Of a stretch of 64,000 nt of DNA, positions 11,295-22,132 are shown one piece after another (position 1 is the stretch's first letter; each line of letters starts with the position of its first letter). Location of the stretch: contig KK106985.1 in the NCBI GenBank assembly GCA_000611775.1, positions 2,678,648-2,742,647 of the forward strand, given 5' to 3'. A program made the translations under genes and the position numbers. Under the pieces are notes generated by a model, which did not search any database, was not told the DNA's origin, and was given only the letters and a program-made list of their open reading frames with translations. This stretch comes from Umbilicaria muhlenbergii (lineage: Eukaryota; Ascomycota; Lecanoromycetes; Umbilicariales; Umbilicariaceae).

Positions 11295-11558
11295 TTAAAC
11301 TGAGTCTAGATAGCAGCTCCAAAAAACATTTCTCCCAGCATCAAGCTCTTGAATGTGCAGAAGAAGGAAAGCGGCCAGGGTCACAACTACCCACATGCGT
11401 TGTTGTCTTTTCTTCATTTCATGTTGAATGCCTTTCAAAATTTTCCTGTCCAGTTCGATCATGTTCAACTCTGGTAGATGGCTGAGCTGATCTTGTATCA
11501 TATGAGGTACAGGTTTGATACCGCACCATGCGGAGCTTCTTTCTTCGACAGTGACCAT
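11295..11558 (-). pseudogene. C-terminal fragment of a fungal regulator-like protein
   Basis: An isolated minus-strand frame reads VPHMIQDQLSHLPELNMIEL, ERKILKG-like text, then QQRMWVVVTLAAFLLLHIQE and a short tail. The pattern 'VPxxIxxQLxxLLExxMxxLExKILKxLQ ... W ... AxFLLL' resembles the C-terminal end of many fungal Zn2Cys6-type regulators. That is from memory of the family, not from a search. No zinc-cluster exon or other conserved part could be found upstream (11559-12760 on the minus strand). I treat it as a leftover 3' exon. It could also be chance similarity. Confidence 0.3.
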
Positions 11559-14489
11559 TCCCAGACTTTCATCGCCAGAAAATTGCCATATACCATTCTT
11601 ACAGTCTGTGCGAGGGCACTATTATACACTCAACCAAAAACGATATCGCTCCATTCATATTGACATCTCATACAACCTCAACCTTGATCATGGTAACCCT
11701 TGCACTTATCTTGACTGTATAGGCACTGAGACAGACTAATCATATTTCCATGCTCTTCATGAATCATCTAAGATCTTATTATCAGTACCGGAACGTTGAC
11801 TGAATGTATAGAAAAGGAAGGCTGCCGTGACTTTGATTACTTACGATTGGAGCAGTGCGAAGAAGATTTTGATTGCTTATTAACACAGCCCTCACTCATA
11901 CACATGTCTTGGAAGGAAGATTATGTTAGTATCGAGTGCTGAAAGGATCATCATTTCAGGTAGATATTGGGGTCTCCTCCTTGCGTCAACTTACGTGTAT
12001 CGCACCATTTAGAGCCAGAGTATGCTCGTTTATGACATCCGCCAACGGCACAGACATCTGCAAAGTGATACTGCTAGTTAGCTAAAGTGACTGTCGTAAC
12101 TCTATAGAATCTGGCTTGGTTGAACTAGCGGCATACTTGCGAGAAGCGCAGTAATGGCCGTATTTGCTTTTGTAGGTGCAGGAATCGCTCTAGCAAACGT
12201 CTAGCAGGTTGAAAATGGGTTAAAAGTTCGAACGTTTTCCTTTATGCTAAAGTGGTTATTTGGATCATCAACCAACTAACGCTCTTCGCAGTACATGTGG
12301 CCTATACCGAAAATGGCTCTCTTGCATCTACCTGTGAAACCAGTTTTCTGACACCTATCTGTTGTATTTGATAGACAGTGCAATGAATACCTAAGCTTTT
12401 TGGCAGAGGCTTACGCTGGTGGCAGTTATAGCTTCCAGAGCTTGGTCGTTCGCTGCAAGTCAAAAATGCACATGTCGAATTCCGAATCGAGACTGCCAGA
12501 AAGTTGCTACGTCCTGTCATGGTGATTGTTAGGATACTAAGATGCTTTTATGGAGAGGTAAGCTTCAATAAGACAAGGATTTGTCTCAGCGTTAACAAAG
12601 CTACTGAAAGATAGAGAAGATTTTCGGGGTTTCGTATACGGTTTTATGGCTGTACACGAAACCGAGTTTCTCGGAGGTACCACATTATTTAAGAGAAGAA
12701 TTTGGGACGCAATGCAAGCCACACACTTGGAAGTGGGGTTGTAGCCAATCACCAGGATCTACAACCTGAACATGTTACACTGTAGTGACTCAATGACGTG
12801 GCGAACTAGCTGGCACCCAAACATATGTCGCAGCCTGATAACTTTTGAACCCAGATCACTTTCGCATAGAACGAGTAGAGGTGAGCTTAAAGAAAATAAT
12901 ATCGTAACCTCGAAAATGAAAATTAAACATTCCTACAGGACCGGACCAGCAATATCCGCCAAGACAGGTCGTAGCAGATCAGGCCGGGTTTATCCATCAC
13001 TGAAGCCTCCGCCAGACATTAACATGAAGACGCGGCTTACTCCGCTCCAGGGTAGGAGGCAAAATAGCAGGCAAAATCGTAGGCATCGGATGAGGGGCTG
13101 AGTCCTAGCAGCAAAAGGCTGAACCGAGCGATAACGTTAATGAATATTATTATAAGAAAAATTGAACAGCTATAGCCGAGTACGAGGCAGCCAAGTCAGG
13201 CTCCCTGTGGCTGCACCCTTCTTCATATGGGGAGCCAGAACAGCTTCCTCCCTGCATGCTTCCCGTGCTCCTCCCGTGCTCCCTCTATAGCGGCCGTGCT
13301 CCCTTTCCCGAACGAAAACGACAATGACCAATCCTAAGTTCGGGGTGTATATACATATTGCAGTCAGACCCCGACCTGAGACGCTCTGAGAGAGAGAGGA
13401 GGGGAGGGGGAAGGGAAGGGCAGGTGCGAGAATGATGATTGTAGGCTAACGATGAGACAGTGAGAAGGAACTGGGGTCGGTGATCACGCGGGAATTTCCA
13501 AAGGGTGGAAGGAGAGGAAGGCGCTTGTAACATATCATGAACCGTGTGGCAAGATGATTAGGGGCTGGAGAGGAAGGGCGCGTGGTGATGCGGATGGGGC
13601 GAGGAGGGTACTTGGAAGGCTGTTGCGTGGACCGTGGTAGTGGGGAGAGACAGTTTCTGGATGGGGGTTGGGGAGTGCGGAAAGGGGGATTGAGAAATGA
13701 GAAACGCTGCGCTGGGGGAGGATGGCGGAGCCAAGGATGCTTTTCCAAAAGGTTGTTTCTTTTCTCTTCTGGGTGATCGTGCGTCGGACACGACAAGGAT
13801 GTATGTGATCAGCATAGTGGGCGATTTACTCGTATTGTCCTTCCCTCCCCAACGACTGCATCTAGCCCAGCACGCGGTTGACATAAAAAAATGCCACATC
13901 AAAATCAAGTTCGAAGACTCTGACGCGCAGAGGCGAAGCCCGTTGCAAATACGGGCAGTGAGGAGTGTTGAGGAGGTCACAAAGAGGCCGGTGGTGACCT
14001 GGGTGAGAAGGGCAGATAAAGTAGGTTTGGTGAGAGGTAACGGCCCGCGCGGAGGAAAAGGTCAGCTCTTAGTTCAGGCCTCAGTCAACGGAAGGAAGAG
14101 AAACTACATGTAGCAAAGACAAGTAACAATAACAAGGCGATGAGGCAGAGGAAGTTGTTCAACGAGTCAAGGTGTACAACCTCAAAGAAAACAGGTTTGT
14201 TCTCCAAGCAGACACCGCAGAGCGATCTTTTTGATATCAAAAGAATAGATAGCTCCCGGTTTGCGGACTGGATCGCAATTATCCAAAGCACATAAGCCCT
14301 GATGACAGAAAGTATGTTGGTATCAAAGACTTTCTTCAATGTTAATCTATCTTTCTCAAATATGAGAAGCCGTGAAATCTGACGCCAGCGTCGAGTGTGA
14401 AGATAGCCCCAAGTCTATACCCCAGCCTAGTTTTCTACCCCATGTATATCCGGTTGAATGTCCGTCATTTCAATCATGAAATCCATAAA
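11559..14489. other. gene-poor stretch
   Basis: No gene supported over 2.9 kb. The 11.6-13.1 kb part is AT-rich with many stops in all frames. From 13.3 kb the base composition rises in G on the plus strand, with a GA-rich run near 13390-13420. Confidence 0.45.
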
Positions 14490-15059
14490 CTATTGCCCAG
14501 CATAATGTCCCCTCTTGTGGCTCTTCAATCTACCCAGTCTCGCGCCCGTCGGTAACGCAGTTCCAGCCCCATCGGTCGAGTTCGCATGCAAGCCCGTCGC
14601 ATTAGCGTTTATGAGAGTGTGGGTCAGGTAGTTGGTCGCGAGTTGAGTAAGAGTGTGGCGGGGATTATCTTCGACGGCGGAGGCCTTTGTGATGGCTGGG
14701 TCCTCTTCCTCTTGTGCGATAGTGGGGGTGGCGGTCACCGTGACGGTCTGGTAGGCTGTTTCCGTCACGGTGGCTTTGCCGCAAATTCCATCGGCAGATT
14801 CTAGAGCGGAGGGGGGGCTGGCAATGGATGAGGCGATAAAGTAGGAAGAGCCAATTGCACCGACGTCAACGTAGGAAGTTGTAAGTCCGCTCGGGGCTGG
14901 CGTAGCAGTGGGGCCGTATGAGAAAGTCGTGTTCGATAGAGGATATGGAATCCCCGTTGCGGTGATGTTGCTGAAGGAAGCGTTCAAGAAGCCTGAGCTC
15001 TGGGCACAAGTAGATGATACGAAGACAGCGAGAGCACTAAGAGCGATAATGAGAGCCAT
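14490..15059 (-). CDS. small secreted protein
   Basis: Single exon, 189 residues. The first 19 residues (MALIIALSALAVFVSSTCA) form a signal peptide with a probable cut after the second Ala-type site. The mature part is rich in Ser, Thr, Ala and Asn. It has several N-glycosylation sites of the NAS/NIT/NTT kind and the stretch KATVTETAYQTVTVTATPTI, which is common in fungal surface proteins. There are only two cysteines outside the signal peptide, and the end is basic (LKSHKRGHYAGQ) rather than a GPI signal. No family is recognised. It could be a wall-associated or extracellular protein. The start ATG is the only one before the hydrophobic stretch. Confidence 0.65.
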   Translation of the reverse strand: MALIIALSALAVFVSSTCAQSSGFLNASFSNITATGIPYPLSNTTFSYGPTATPAPSGLTTSYVDVGAIGSSYFIASSIASPPSALESADGICGKATVTETAYQTVTVTATPTIAQEEEDPAITKASAVEDNPRHTLTQLATNYLTHTLINANATGLHANSTDGAGTALPTGARLGRLKSHKRGHYAGQ

Positions 15060-16180
15060 CTTGTTTGATGTGGTTCCGAAATGGATTGAAGAGAAGGTCG
15101 ATGTAGATGAAAGTTGCTGTCAAAGCTGTAGAGATCGATGCTTGTAACTTAGAGAATAAAGAGTGTATTTTCTTGGAACCACATGCCCAAGCAGACGATG
15201 TAAAGAGTGAAAGATCGGAACGTGACTGTATGCGTTTGATTGCAGAGACGAAGTAGAGAAATCCCTGGTGGGAGAGCACCAGCTAAATATCCTCCTCCCT
15301 CCCTTTCTCCTTCCTCCCTCGCCTCCCCATAAACCTTCCCAAGCAAACACTATGGGACGCCATCTTAGCCTTTTGGCTCAAGGCTGCGGAAGGGGCTGCC
15401 CAGGTAGGATGGGCAGGTCCCCATGAGGTAGCTACGTGGTACGCGTGTCCGCTGCAGGTGCCCACCTTCCAAGCTGGTGCGAGGAGGCACAGCGGAACTC
15501 GGGGCCCCGGGCGATTGACAGACTCCGATGCGGAACTCCTGACTCCTAGATGGGGTAAAAGGGAAAGGTCCGAACTATGGGACTCTCCGTCAGGGCTGGC
15601 CCAGCTTTGGTTCCGTGGTACGTGGCCATGGCGGATCGGAATTAGGAAAAGCTGAAGAAGGGATGAAGTTGGGAGTGGAGAGTTGGTGGCCCGCTTAGTC
15701 CAAGGTTAATGGCTCGGCATTTCTCGTCCAGGCTCCAGCCCAATGATGAATACCCTGGTTGAACCCGAGACATACCGTACGCGTAGGCTGTGGGCATAAT
15801 CGTAGATATCCATGAAGTCGTCAGCGTTGCTGGCTCCCGTCATCAGATATATCGAGCTGTTATCGAATGCCAGATGGAGCGAAGAAGGTTCCGTAGATCC
15901 TCTCAGGTTTGGGCTTAAAATAAGGGGCAGTTTTCAGCTGGGGACGCCGCCCTGCTTGCTTCCACAAGGTGCATATGAATGCAGGTTTCAATCGAAAACA
16001 CATGTGAAATGCCTTGCATGCATAGTAATTCACCGTGAGTATAAGGCGCGTCAACTCATTGGTCTGCACAGTTTCTGAAGAGTTATTACTATATGTTCGT
16101 CGAATGTCGTACGTGACGGCCTCCCCAGACTGACCAGTTGCCTTTGTTACACGGGCCTAGAAGAGGTTTAACCTCCCCCC
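15060..16180. other. intergenic, nothing recognised
   Basis: Upstream region of the minus-strand secreted-protein gene. It holds a CT-rich run at about 15293-15330 on the plus strand. No other gene or repeat was recognised. Confidence 0.4.
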
Positions 16181-17034
16181 CAGTGTGGCGGAACACCCCG
16201 TGTCCGGGAACAAGTCTGTTCCGGTTGCACCACGAATTTTTATGATTCATAAAGCAACCCAGTCTAGTCACAAATCAACTAGATCATTCATAATTCAACA
16301 GTCAATTCATGAATAGACGTCTGTTCATAATGCAACCGAAGAACTCATGTCCTGACTAATGCTGCTTATTTGGGGCGGAGTTTCCCATACGCCACCACTA
16401 CTAGTAGCAAGCCTCCTGCACATTCAATACATAGTAAGCCAGTCGGAAAAAACGAGAAGAAGTATGAATAGTATTGAATTTAATGATTTCTGGGGAGTTT
16501 TATAGAGACAAAGTCAAATTGACTGAGAAAGGAGGACTTCGATGATGAGAGAAAGAAAACAGAAGAAGCAGAACAAGTGGGAGGTCTTATAGACCTTGAC
16601 AAGAAGGGAATTATTCACCGTGGCGCAGTGCACGGGGTTGGTACGGAACCGTGCACCAAAAGTCATGACCAGACGCTAAAAACGCCACCTGCATGCCCCC
16701 CCTGCCTTAGACTTTATTCCTAATCGGGTAATACTTCATAAATCGAAAGAGTTTTATGTTTCAGATAGGTGAGTCAATTCAGCAGCTTTCTAAGCATACT
16801 AACATGCGTATAGGAACTGTACACCTTGACAGCAGCCTCCTCACTGTTGCTACTACTCTCACTGCTGCTGCCGCCGCCCTCACTGCCGCCGCCGGCCCCC
16901 CCCCACTTATAAAAACTGGCTCGTCGCTGCTGCTGATGTTCACCAGCCTCAACCCCTCACCCCTGGCAGCCCAAGTCAACGAAGTGCTGCCAGAATTGGA
17001 GCACCCCCTTACTGCCAGCTAGGCCTCACTGGCG

Positions 17035-17378
17035 CTGTTCCACGCCTCACACGGCCTCGGCCCTCACGTCCTCAAGCCACACGTCCTCATCCTCAGCCTC
17101 TTGTCGGATGTACCTCGCTGTCAGAGGAGGAGGAGACAGGGCTTGCAGAGGAGCTTCTGGCAGTGGATGCTGACTCAGGGCTAGGCAGCTCAGGCCCTGC
17201 TGACGTTGTTTCACACCTCACAACGCCTCGCCCTCCACGTCCTTGAGCCACACGTCCTCATCCTCACTCTCACCCTCTAGCTGGACGTTCCTCGCTGGCA
17301 GAGAAGGCAGAGATAAAGCTTGTTGAGGAGCTTCTGGCAGAGGATGCTCGCCCAGGGGTAGGGGGCTCAGAGTCTTGT
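17035..17378. repeat. ~170-bp tandem duplication inside the Tc1-type element
   Basis: Copy A (about 17038-17208) and copy B (about 17209-17378) share the blocks CCACACGTCCTCATCCTCA and GAGGAGCTTCTGGCAG in the same order and spacing. They differ at many positions, so the duplication is not recent. Confidence 0.75.
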
Positions 17379-17649
17379 CTGGCTTGTTCAGCATATTCAG
17401 GACTGCTTCTTCCTTGTCAGAAGTTACCATTTTGAGACGGCCAGAACAAGGAGCGTCTGCAACATATTCAGTCAATATTATCTTTGATTTCTCTGGATCG
17501 TAGCCTCTCTCTTGAGCAGTCTTCTTCAGGTGATTTACAGAACATATAGACAAGCCTGTCAAGTCTGCAACAATCTTTGTAGGGGCTCCATACTCTGCTA
17601 GGGCAAGGGCTTGAACTCTGGTCCCTGGATCATGTGATTTGACTACCAT
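17218..17649 (-). pseudogene. truncated Tc1-type transposase
   Basis: 143-residue open frame. The first ~95 residues fit the helix-turn-helix DNA-binding part of fungal Tc1-like transposases: ALALAEYGAPTKIVADLTGL, then a recognition-helix stretch, ERGYDPEKS, ILTEYVADAPCSGR and KEEAVLNML. After that the frame runs into Ser/Pro/Glu-rich text unlike a transposase, encoded by the ~170-bp tandem duplication. The DDE/D catalytic domain is absent. Confidence 0.75.
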
Positions 17650-18126
17650 ATTGCTGGATATTGAGTATTCTAACTGACTACGAAGTCTACTACTAAAGGA
17701 AGATATTCAAAGGCTCCCCTTTTCCTCACTGCCTTTTCAGGGTGAGAATCTACCCCCTGCCCTACCCCTGCCCTACTCCCTGCCATACCCCTGTATGTGG
17801 CGCATGCACGAAAAGGCGCTAGTCATGACTTTTGGTGCACGGTTCCGTATACGGGTTAGTATACAATCTAGAAAATACACAACTTCGGCCCGTCAGCCGA
17901 AGCAGGCTTCATCGAGCTGATTACCGCTTCTGGAACGCCTCCACCAGGGGGTGTTCCGCCTCATAAAAAGCGCCTCAGAAAGCAGCATTGGCTGGCTCAT
18001 GAAGCAGCCAGTTCACTGACGAAGTGGCTAGTCAATTCACGAAGAAGCAGTCACTTCATGAAGTATGGGGTGGTTTGTGAGCCAACCGAGGCGATTCACG
18101 AATCTTACATAATTCATGACTAGACT

Positions 18127-18774
18127 ATAACAAGTCCAAGGTACTTTGACTTCTGGGCAATGCACAATCTGTAGACACGTTGATAATTTCATAATACCAC
18201 GCCCGACGCGTTTTATAGCTAATTCTTAATTTCCGAGATCCTTTCGATATAAAAATTACATAAGAATAGTTGTGCTGTTGCTCGATTAAAGTAAGATGTA
18301 CGCCATAAGGCCACGAACAATGTTTCTCACCACAGCACCAACCACGTTACGATCGACTCTGCGCTGAACGATGACTCTAGGTTGTATTGTAATGTGGCTT
18401 CCCGCCGGCAGAAGAAGACTGGAGAGTTGGTAAGAAGAACTTGGAAATCGGGACGTTTCGGGTTAGTATCGGCTAACCCCGCAACATGTTTGCTCTGAAA
18501 AGAACGCGAAACCCGCAAATATAGAAAGACTTGTCGCTTAAGATATAGTAAAGCTTTTGCGCTCCTTAACAAGAGGATGTAAGCTGACGATAGAGTCTTT
18601 GAAGTTCTAATAACTGATTTCGAGTATTGTAGCCACGTTTGCGTCAATTTATGACAGTTGAAATGGAGTCAATCCAAGGCCGTTTAGCGTATCTATAATT
18701 CTCGCGCGAATAAATACAACGATTCCTGGCACCCCTCGTTCGCGAATCGTTTCGTTTCGTTTCTGAATCCGTAA
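18127..18774. other. intergenic, nothing recognised
   Basis: AT-rich sequence with no family-like open frame. Confidence 0.4.
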
Positions 18775-19145
18775 ACTGGGTGGCATATAGTGGATCTCGC
18801 ATGCGGAACAGGACTGGTCACTTTTGCTGCAGCTCGATAGTTGGACCTTCGGGCTCTGTAATAGGCGTGGGTGTTAGAGATGGCATGTTGTCGGTTGCAA
18901 GAAACGAACTCTCCCGATTAAAGAGCCAGGAAAGTTGTTGGGAGAATGTTGAATTTTACCATCACATCACTAGGCTAAAGGAGCTTGAACCGATCCGGGG
19001 AAAGAAGTTTGATGCGATTACTTACATTAATAGTAGATATCAGCGATAGAACGAAAGTGCAGAGTTTCACATCGCAGTATCTTGAGACAATGAAACACGG
19101 TGGTGTTCGATTCTTAATATTTTACAGTTCAAAAGAGCGTCATCG
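18775..19145 (+). pseudogene. SAM-dependent methyltransferase remnant
   Basis: One frame (from 18790) reads VDLACGTGLVTFAAA, the class I methyltransferase motif I. The next frame then takes over without a gap in meaning: SIVGPSGSVIGVGVRDGMLS, VEFYHH, LKELEPIRGKKFDAITYI. A third frame later reads SFTSQYLETMKHGG, like the 'L.PGG' strand. Colinear family text spread over three frames within 370 bp, with no start codon or splice sites to join them, indicates a decayed host gene of the UbiE/COQ5-like methyltransferase type. The first frame break lies near 18830. The N-terminus and C-terminus are missing. Confidence 0.72.
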
Positions 19146-19343
19146 GCGCGATATATGCTATAAGTAAGGCGTGTTGAAATGCTTTACCAAGGTGTTTTCC
19201 GTGACTGTTGAAGCCAGGAACACAGAATCAAATACAGCCAGTATTCCCAGAATCAATTTGACCCCCGATTTCCCACATTTCCTTAGTAATCGTCTCCTCG
19301 GGAGATCACCTCCTTGCAATTGGGCCGGAGCAGAACGGTCTAT

Positions 19344-20881
19344 TTAAAAGATTGCGTCAGCATATTCCGCGGTCTTCAACTCGTGGACCATACTCACATG
19401 CTCAAACTGTGCGACATAAGAGCCAGGAACATCGACCAGCGGTCCATAGGACTCAATAATGCCATTCGAGACGAGCGATCTCATGCCGAGGTGGTAATTC
19501 TTCACTCCAATGCGCTCAAGGTAACGCCTGGAGAAGACCAGAGTTCCGAAGTTCTCATCGATCGTCTTCAGCAGCGACTTGGCGGAGGCATGATGAAGAC
19601 CAGCAGCGCCGGCATGCTCATTGCGCCCGTAGCCGTAAACTCCTACGTCATCTTTGACATAAGCTTTGCCAGTGCTGCCGAAGGTTTCGATGGCGAACAC
19701 ATCGCCTTCTTCCATGCGTTGGGTGGTTCGGGTCTTGACGAAGGGGACTTGTTTGTCGCCATGGATCTTGTAGCGCAGGATGTTATGGCCAGTGATGTTC
19801 TGAATCGCTTTGACAGGGATGATCTTTCGGTTGAGCTCGACTTCGTAGCTCTCCATTACTTCTTGGATTGCCTCACTGATGTGATCCATCCGGGAATCGA
19901 TGCCAGCTTCCTGGGCGTTTATTTAGCTTTGCAGACGCCATGCAGGGCAGATTCGCTTACCTTGAGCCCAGTATTGGTGGCTGCCTTGACAGCCGCGAGC
20001 AGATTATCGTAGGCCGGATTGAAAGCCACGGTAAAGGCGCTATCGACAATCCTGCCGCTGACATGAACTCCGAAATCCACTTTCAGGAGATCGTCGTACT
20101 GGAGGATAACCTCCTTGGCTCCAGGATTGGGAGTCCAGTGAGCAGCTACGTTGTTCAAGCAGAGCCCAGTCGGAAATCCCATGCCGGCTTTGAGAGCGTC
20201 TCCGGTCTCAAGACCTTGGTGGTTGGTCAGTGCCCGAACGCCATCCTCAATCTCTTGGGCAAGCTGGCTCATGGAAACGCCGGGCTTTGCGATCGTCTGC
20301 ACATACTGGCGGACCTGGCGATGGACTTCGGCAGCTTTGCGATAGTCATTCAGGAACTCATCATCCATGTTGTTCACGACGAATAGGTGACGAAGTTCTT
20401 CAGCCGTGGTGCGCCGAAGATTGTCATTGTCGGTGATATATTCGACAATCTCGCCCTCCGGATATCGCTGATCGTGAAAGAGGTTGGCGAGTGCAACCCT
20501 CGGAGGAGTCGTCTGCTGTCCACCCAGTGCCTTCCTTTTCTTCTTCTTGTTACTCTTTCTTTTTTTTTTCTTGCCTTCTGGGGTTAGCTTCAAGTGTGTA
20601 TTAACTTCAAGTTGGCTTACTATTGTTGGGCTGACCACCGGACTTCAGGTCAGCTCCAATCTTGTCGTCGTCCTCGTCCTCCCCGTCTTCGTCTTCCCCT
20701 TCGAGTGCACCATGAAGGAGTCCACTTGCTGCTGCTGGCTTGGGAGGATTGACGGCAGCAATTGCAGCGCGTGCCGATGACTCTGCTCAAGGTGTCAGAA
20801 TAGCTTACAACGCAAAGCAAATACTTTTTTCCCCATACCATTTGGACCTCTACCATGATCATCTGGTGTCTTGGATCCCAT
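19344..20881 (-). CDS. MAP2: methionine aminopeptidase 2
   Basis: Four exons, 20881-20839, 20782-20621, 20577-19961 and 19910-19344, give 462 residues with all junctions in frame. MetAP2 removes the initiator methionine from nascent proteins in the cytosol. The N-terminus has the usual acidic run ([14 protein letters not shown]) followed by a Lys-rich block ([15 protein letters not shown]), as in ribosome-associated MetAP2. The expected metal and active-site residues are all present: His215 (CLNNVAAHW), Asp236 and Asp247 ([17 protein letters not shown]), His316 ([10 protein letters not shown]), Glu349 (FAIETFG) and Glu444 (QFEHV). The last ~18 residues ([17 protein letters not shown]) differ from the common ending of the family (HTxxLRPTxKEVVSxGDDY). 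Fungi often keep two or more MetAP2 paralogues and this is probably a diverged one. Confidence 0.92.
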
Positions 20882-21473
20882 GATCGGCTTCGACTCGTAG
20901 TCATAAGGTTCCTTAGGTCGTCGTTGATGCCATTAAAGGTCGGCTTCGAAGAGATCGCAAGGGAGCGAGGTCGCCGGCATGTCTTGGCACACGCTTTACC
21001 ATTTTAGGCGATCGGCGCATTGGCAGGACGCCTTGGTCGTCATCAACCAGGGAGGATAGGTCCGGCACCTCTTTATGCGATGAAAGAACCGATCGAGGAC
21101 GAGGCTAAGCCCCACGTAATTTTACCGCTGAAAGCCGAATTCGCGTCAGATAGAGCCTAAAGGACATAGGTATTCCGATTGTAGATTGATAACGGAATAG
21201 AGTAGAGTATTAGAAGCTAATATGTCTAAGTCGTTCCATCACGCTGGGTTTTCCATTATAGGGAGGAGGTTACTGCCATTCAGTAATGGCCGCCCTTTGG
21301 TCAAAATACAGTACCTTAGCATTTCTGGATAAGGCATCCAGGTGACCTCCTGCAACAAACGCACGAGGAATGGGAACTCTTTATTATCACTGCGGAGTAC
21401 AGAGCTCAATGGCTTGCCAAGTTTACGGAATTCATAACCTTAAGGACTGATATCGGTGCTTTGTTGGGCGGAA
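20882..21473. other. upstream region of MAP2, nothing else recognised
   Basis: No gene supported. The MAP2 promoter must lie in the left part of this stretch. Confidence 0.4.
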
Positions 21474-22132
21474 GGCCCCCCTGTTGCAACTACCAGTTGG
21501 CACGGCAAATACTTTCGCTAGTGGAGATCAACAGCCGTCACAATCATCGCGCGTCGATCACATACAATAATAATGTCTTTATCCCACACCTAACCACTCC
21601 AACCTGCATCAAGCACTCTTGACATCGGTCAGCTTGCAGTCATGAGCATATCCAGCGCTAAACCCTTACCGGCGACCCCCCCGGACAGCTCGAATACCGA
21701 TCCGCAAGCAGGCTTACGTCTTCAGCTCGAAGACTTTGCTGCCAAGGCCGTGGTCAAGGACTATCGTGACTTGCATGATACAGTCTTCATCCCGTTCACA
21801 GATCTAAGTGCATACCTCAGAAATGCGGAGGATCGAGCATTGATGATCCAGCAAAAGCAAGGGTTAGCTGACTGCAAGTGCCTAGGGCCAGGGGCGAGAA
21901 AACGGCGCTGAGAGAGTACGCCGCTGGAGCAGCTCAGACCAGACTGTGAGAAAAGGTTTTGAGAGAATGAGAGTCGAGCATTGGAGCGAGCTGCGCTCAC
22001 TGACTCATCTTATGCTAGCTCAGCATCAGAAGCTGACAGCGGCTTAAACCCTCATTAATATGAGACTTCTATTACTTGCTTGGCACCCTTGCTTTTAAGC
22101 GGACAACAACGTTGATCAGAGAGGTTGTGCAG
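21474..22132 (+). repeat. copy 2 of the duplicated segment, internally deleted
   Basis: It matches copy 1 at both ends. The 5' match is 21474-21690 with 9246-9470, and the 3' match is 21700-22132 with about 10285-10722. The ~0.8 kb in between, which encodes the nuclease-like core in copy 1, is missing. The similarity to copy 1 ends at the GCAG at 22129-22132. Confidence 0.8.
21642..21911 (+). pseudogene. remnant of the PD-(D/E)XK-like gene (N-terminal leader joined to C-terminal helix region)
   Basis: An 89-residue open frame begins MSISSAKPLPATPPDSS and continues into GLRLQLEDFAAKAVVKDYRD, FIPFTDLSAYL and a basic end (GARKRR). The second half is clearly the same as the C-terminal part of the gene at 9352-10577. 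All of the putative nuclease core is absent. The frame remains open, so a short protein could still be made, but it would lack the domain. The family's usual upstream ATG near 21572 is followed by early stops. Confidence 0.65.

Larger units (their letters stand above)
16642..17849 (-). mobile_element. Tc1/mariner-type DNA transposon, internally deleted
   Basis: The ends are inverted repeats. The left end begins TACGGAACCGTGCACCAAAA at 16642 and the right end is its complement finishing at 17849. They match over about 30 bp with two or three differences and are flanked by the TA dinucleotide expected for this superfamily. At about 1.2 kb it is shorter than the usual 1.6-2 kb. Only an N-terminal transposase piece remains. 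It has no D,D-catalytic part, so it could move only with help from another element. It sits inside the older inverted-repeat element spanning 16.2-18.1 kb. Confidence 0.8.
16181..18126. mobile_element. degenerate inverted-repeat element (hAT-like look), host of the nested Tc1-type element
   Basis: Left arm about 16262-16400 and right arm about 17945-18126 are imperfect inverted repeats. Both end in AGTCTAGTCA when read inward. Both then carry several ATTCATGAA/CAATTCATGAA sub-repeats, the phrase AATGCTGCTT, and a GGCGGA(A/G)-type block. Repeated subterminal motifs next to short terminal repeats are typical of hAT elements, but I see no hAT transposase and no clean 8-bp target duplication, so the family is a guess. 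A further copy of the GTGGCGGAACACCCC block lies just outside the left arm (16181-16198). Confidence 0.5.

Noticed and set aside
13446-14113. Overlapping frames on both strands at 13.4-14.1 kb
   Set aside because: Low complexity or no motif; no consistent splice sites.
16779-17022. Ala/Leu-rich open frames inside the Tc1-type element
   Set aside because: Encoded by GCTGCC-type simple repeats within the element.
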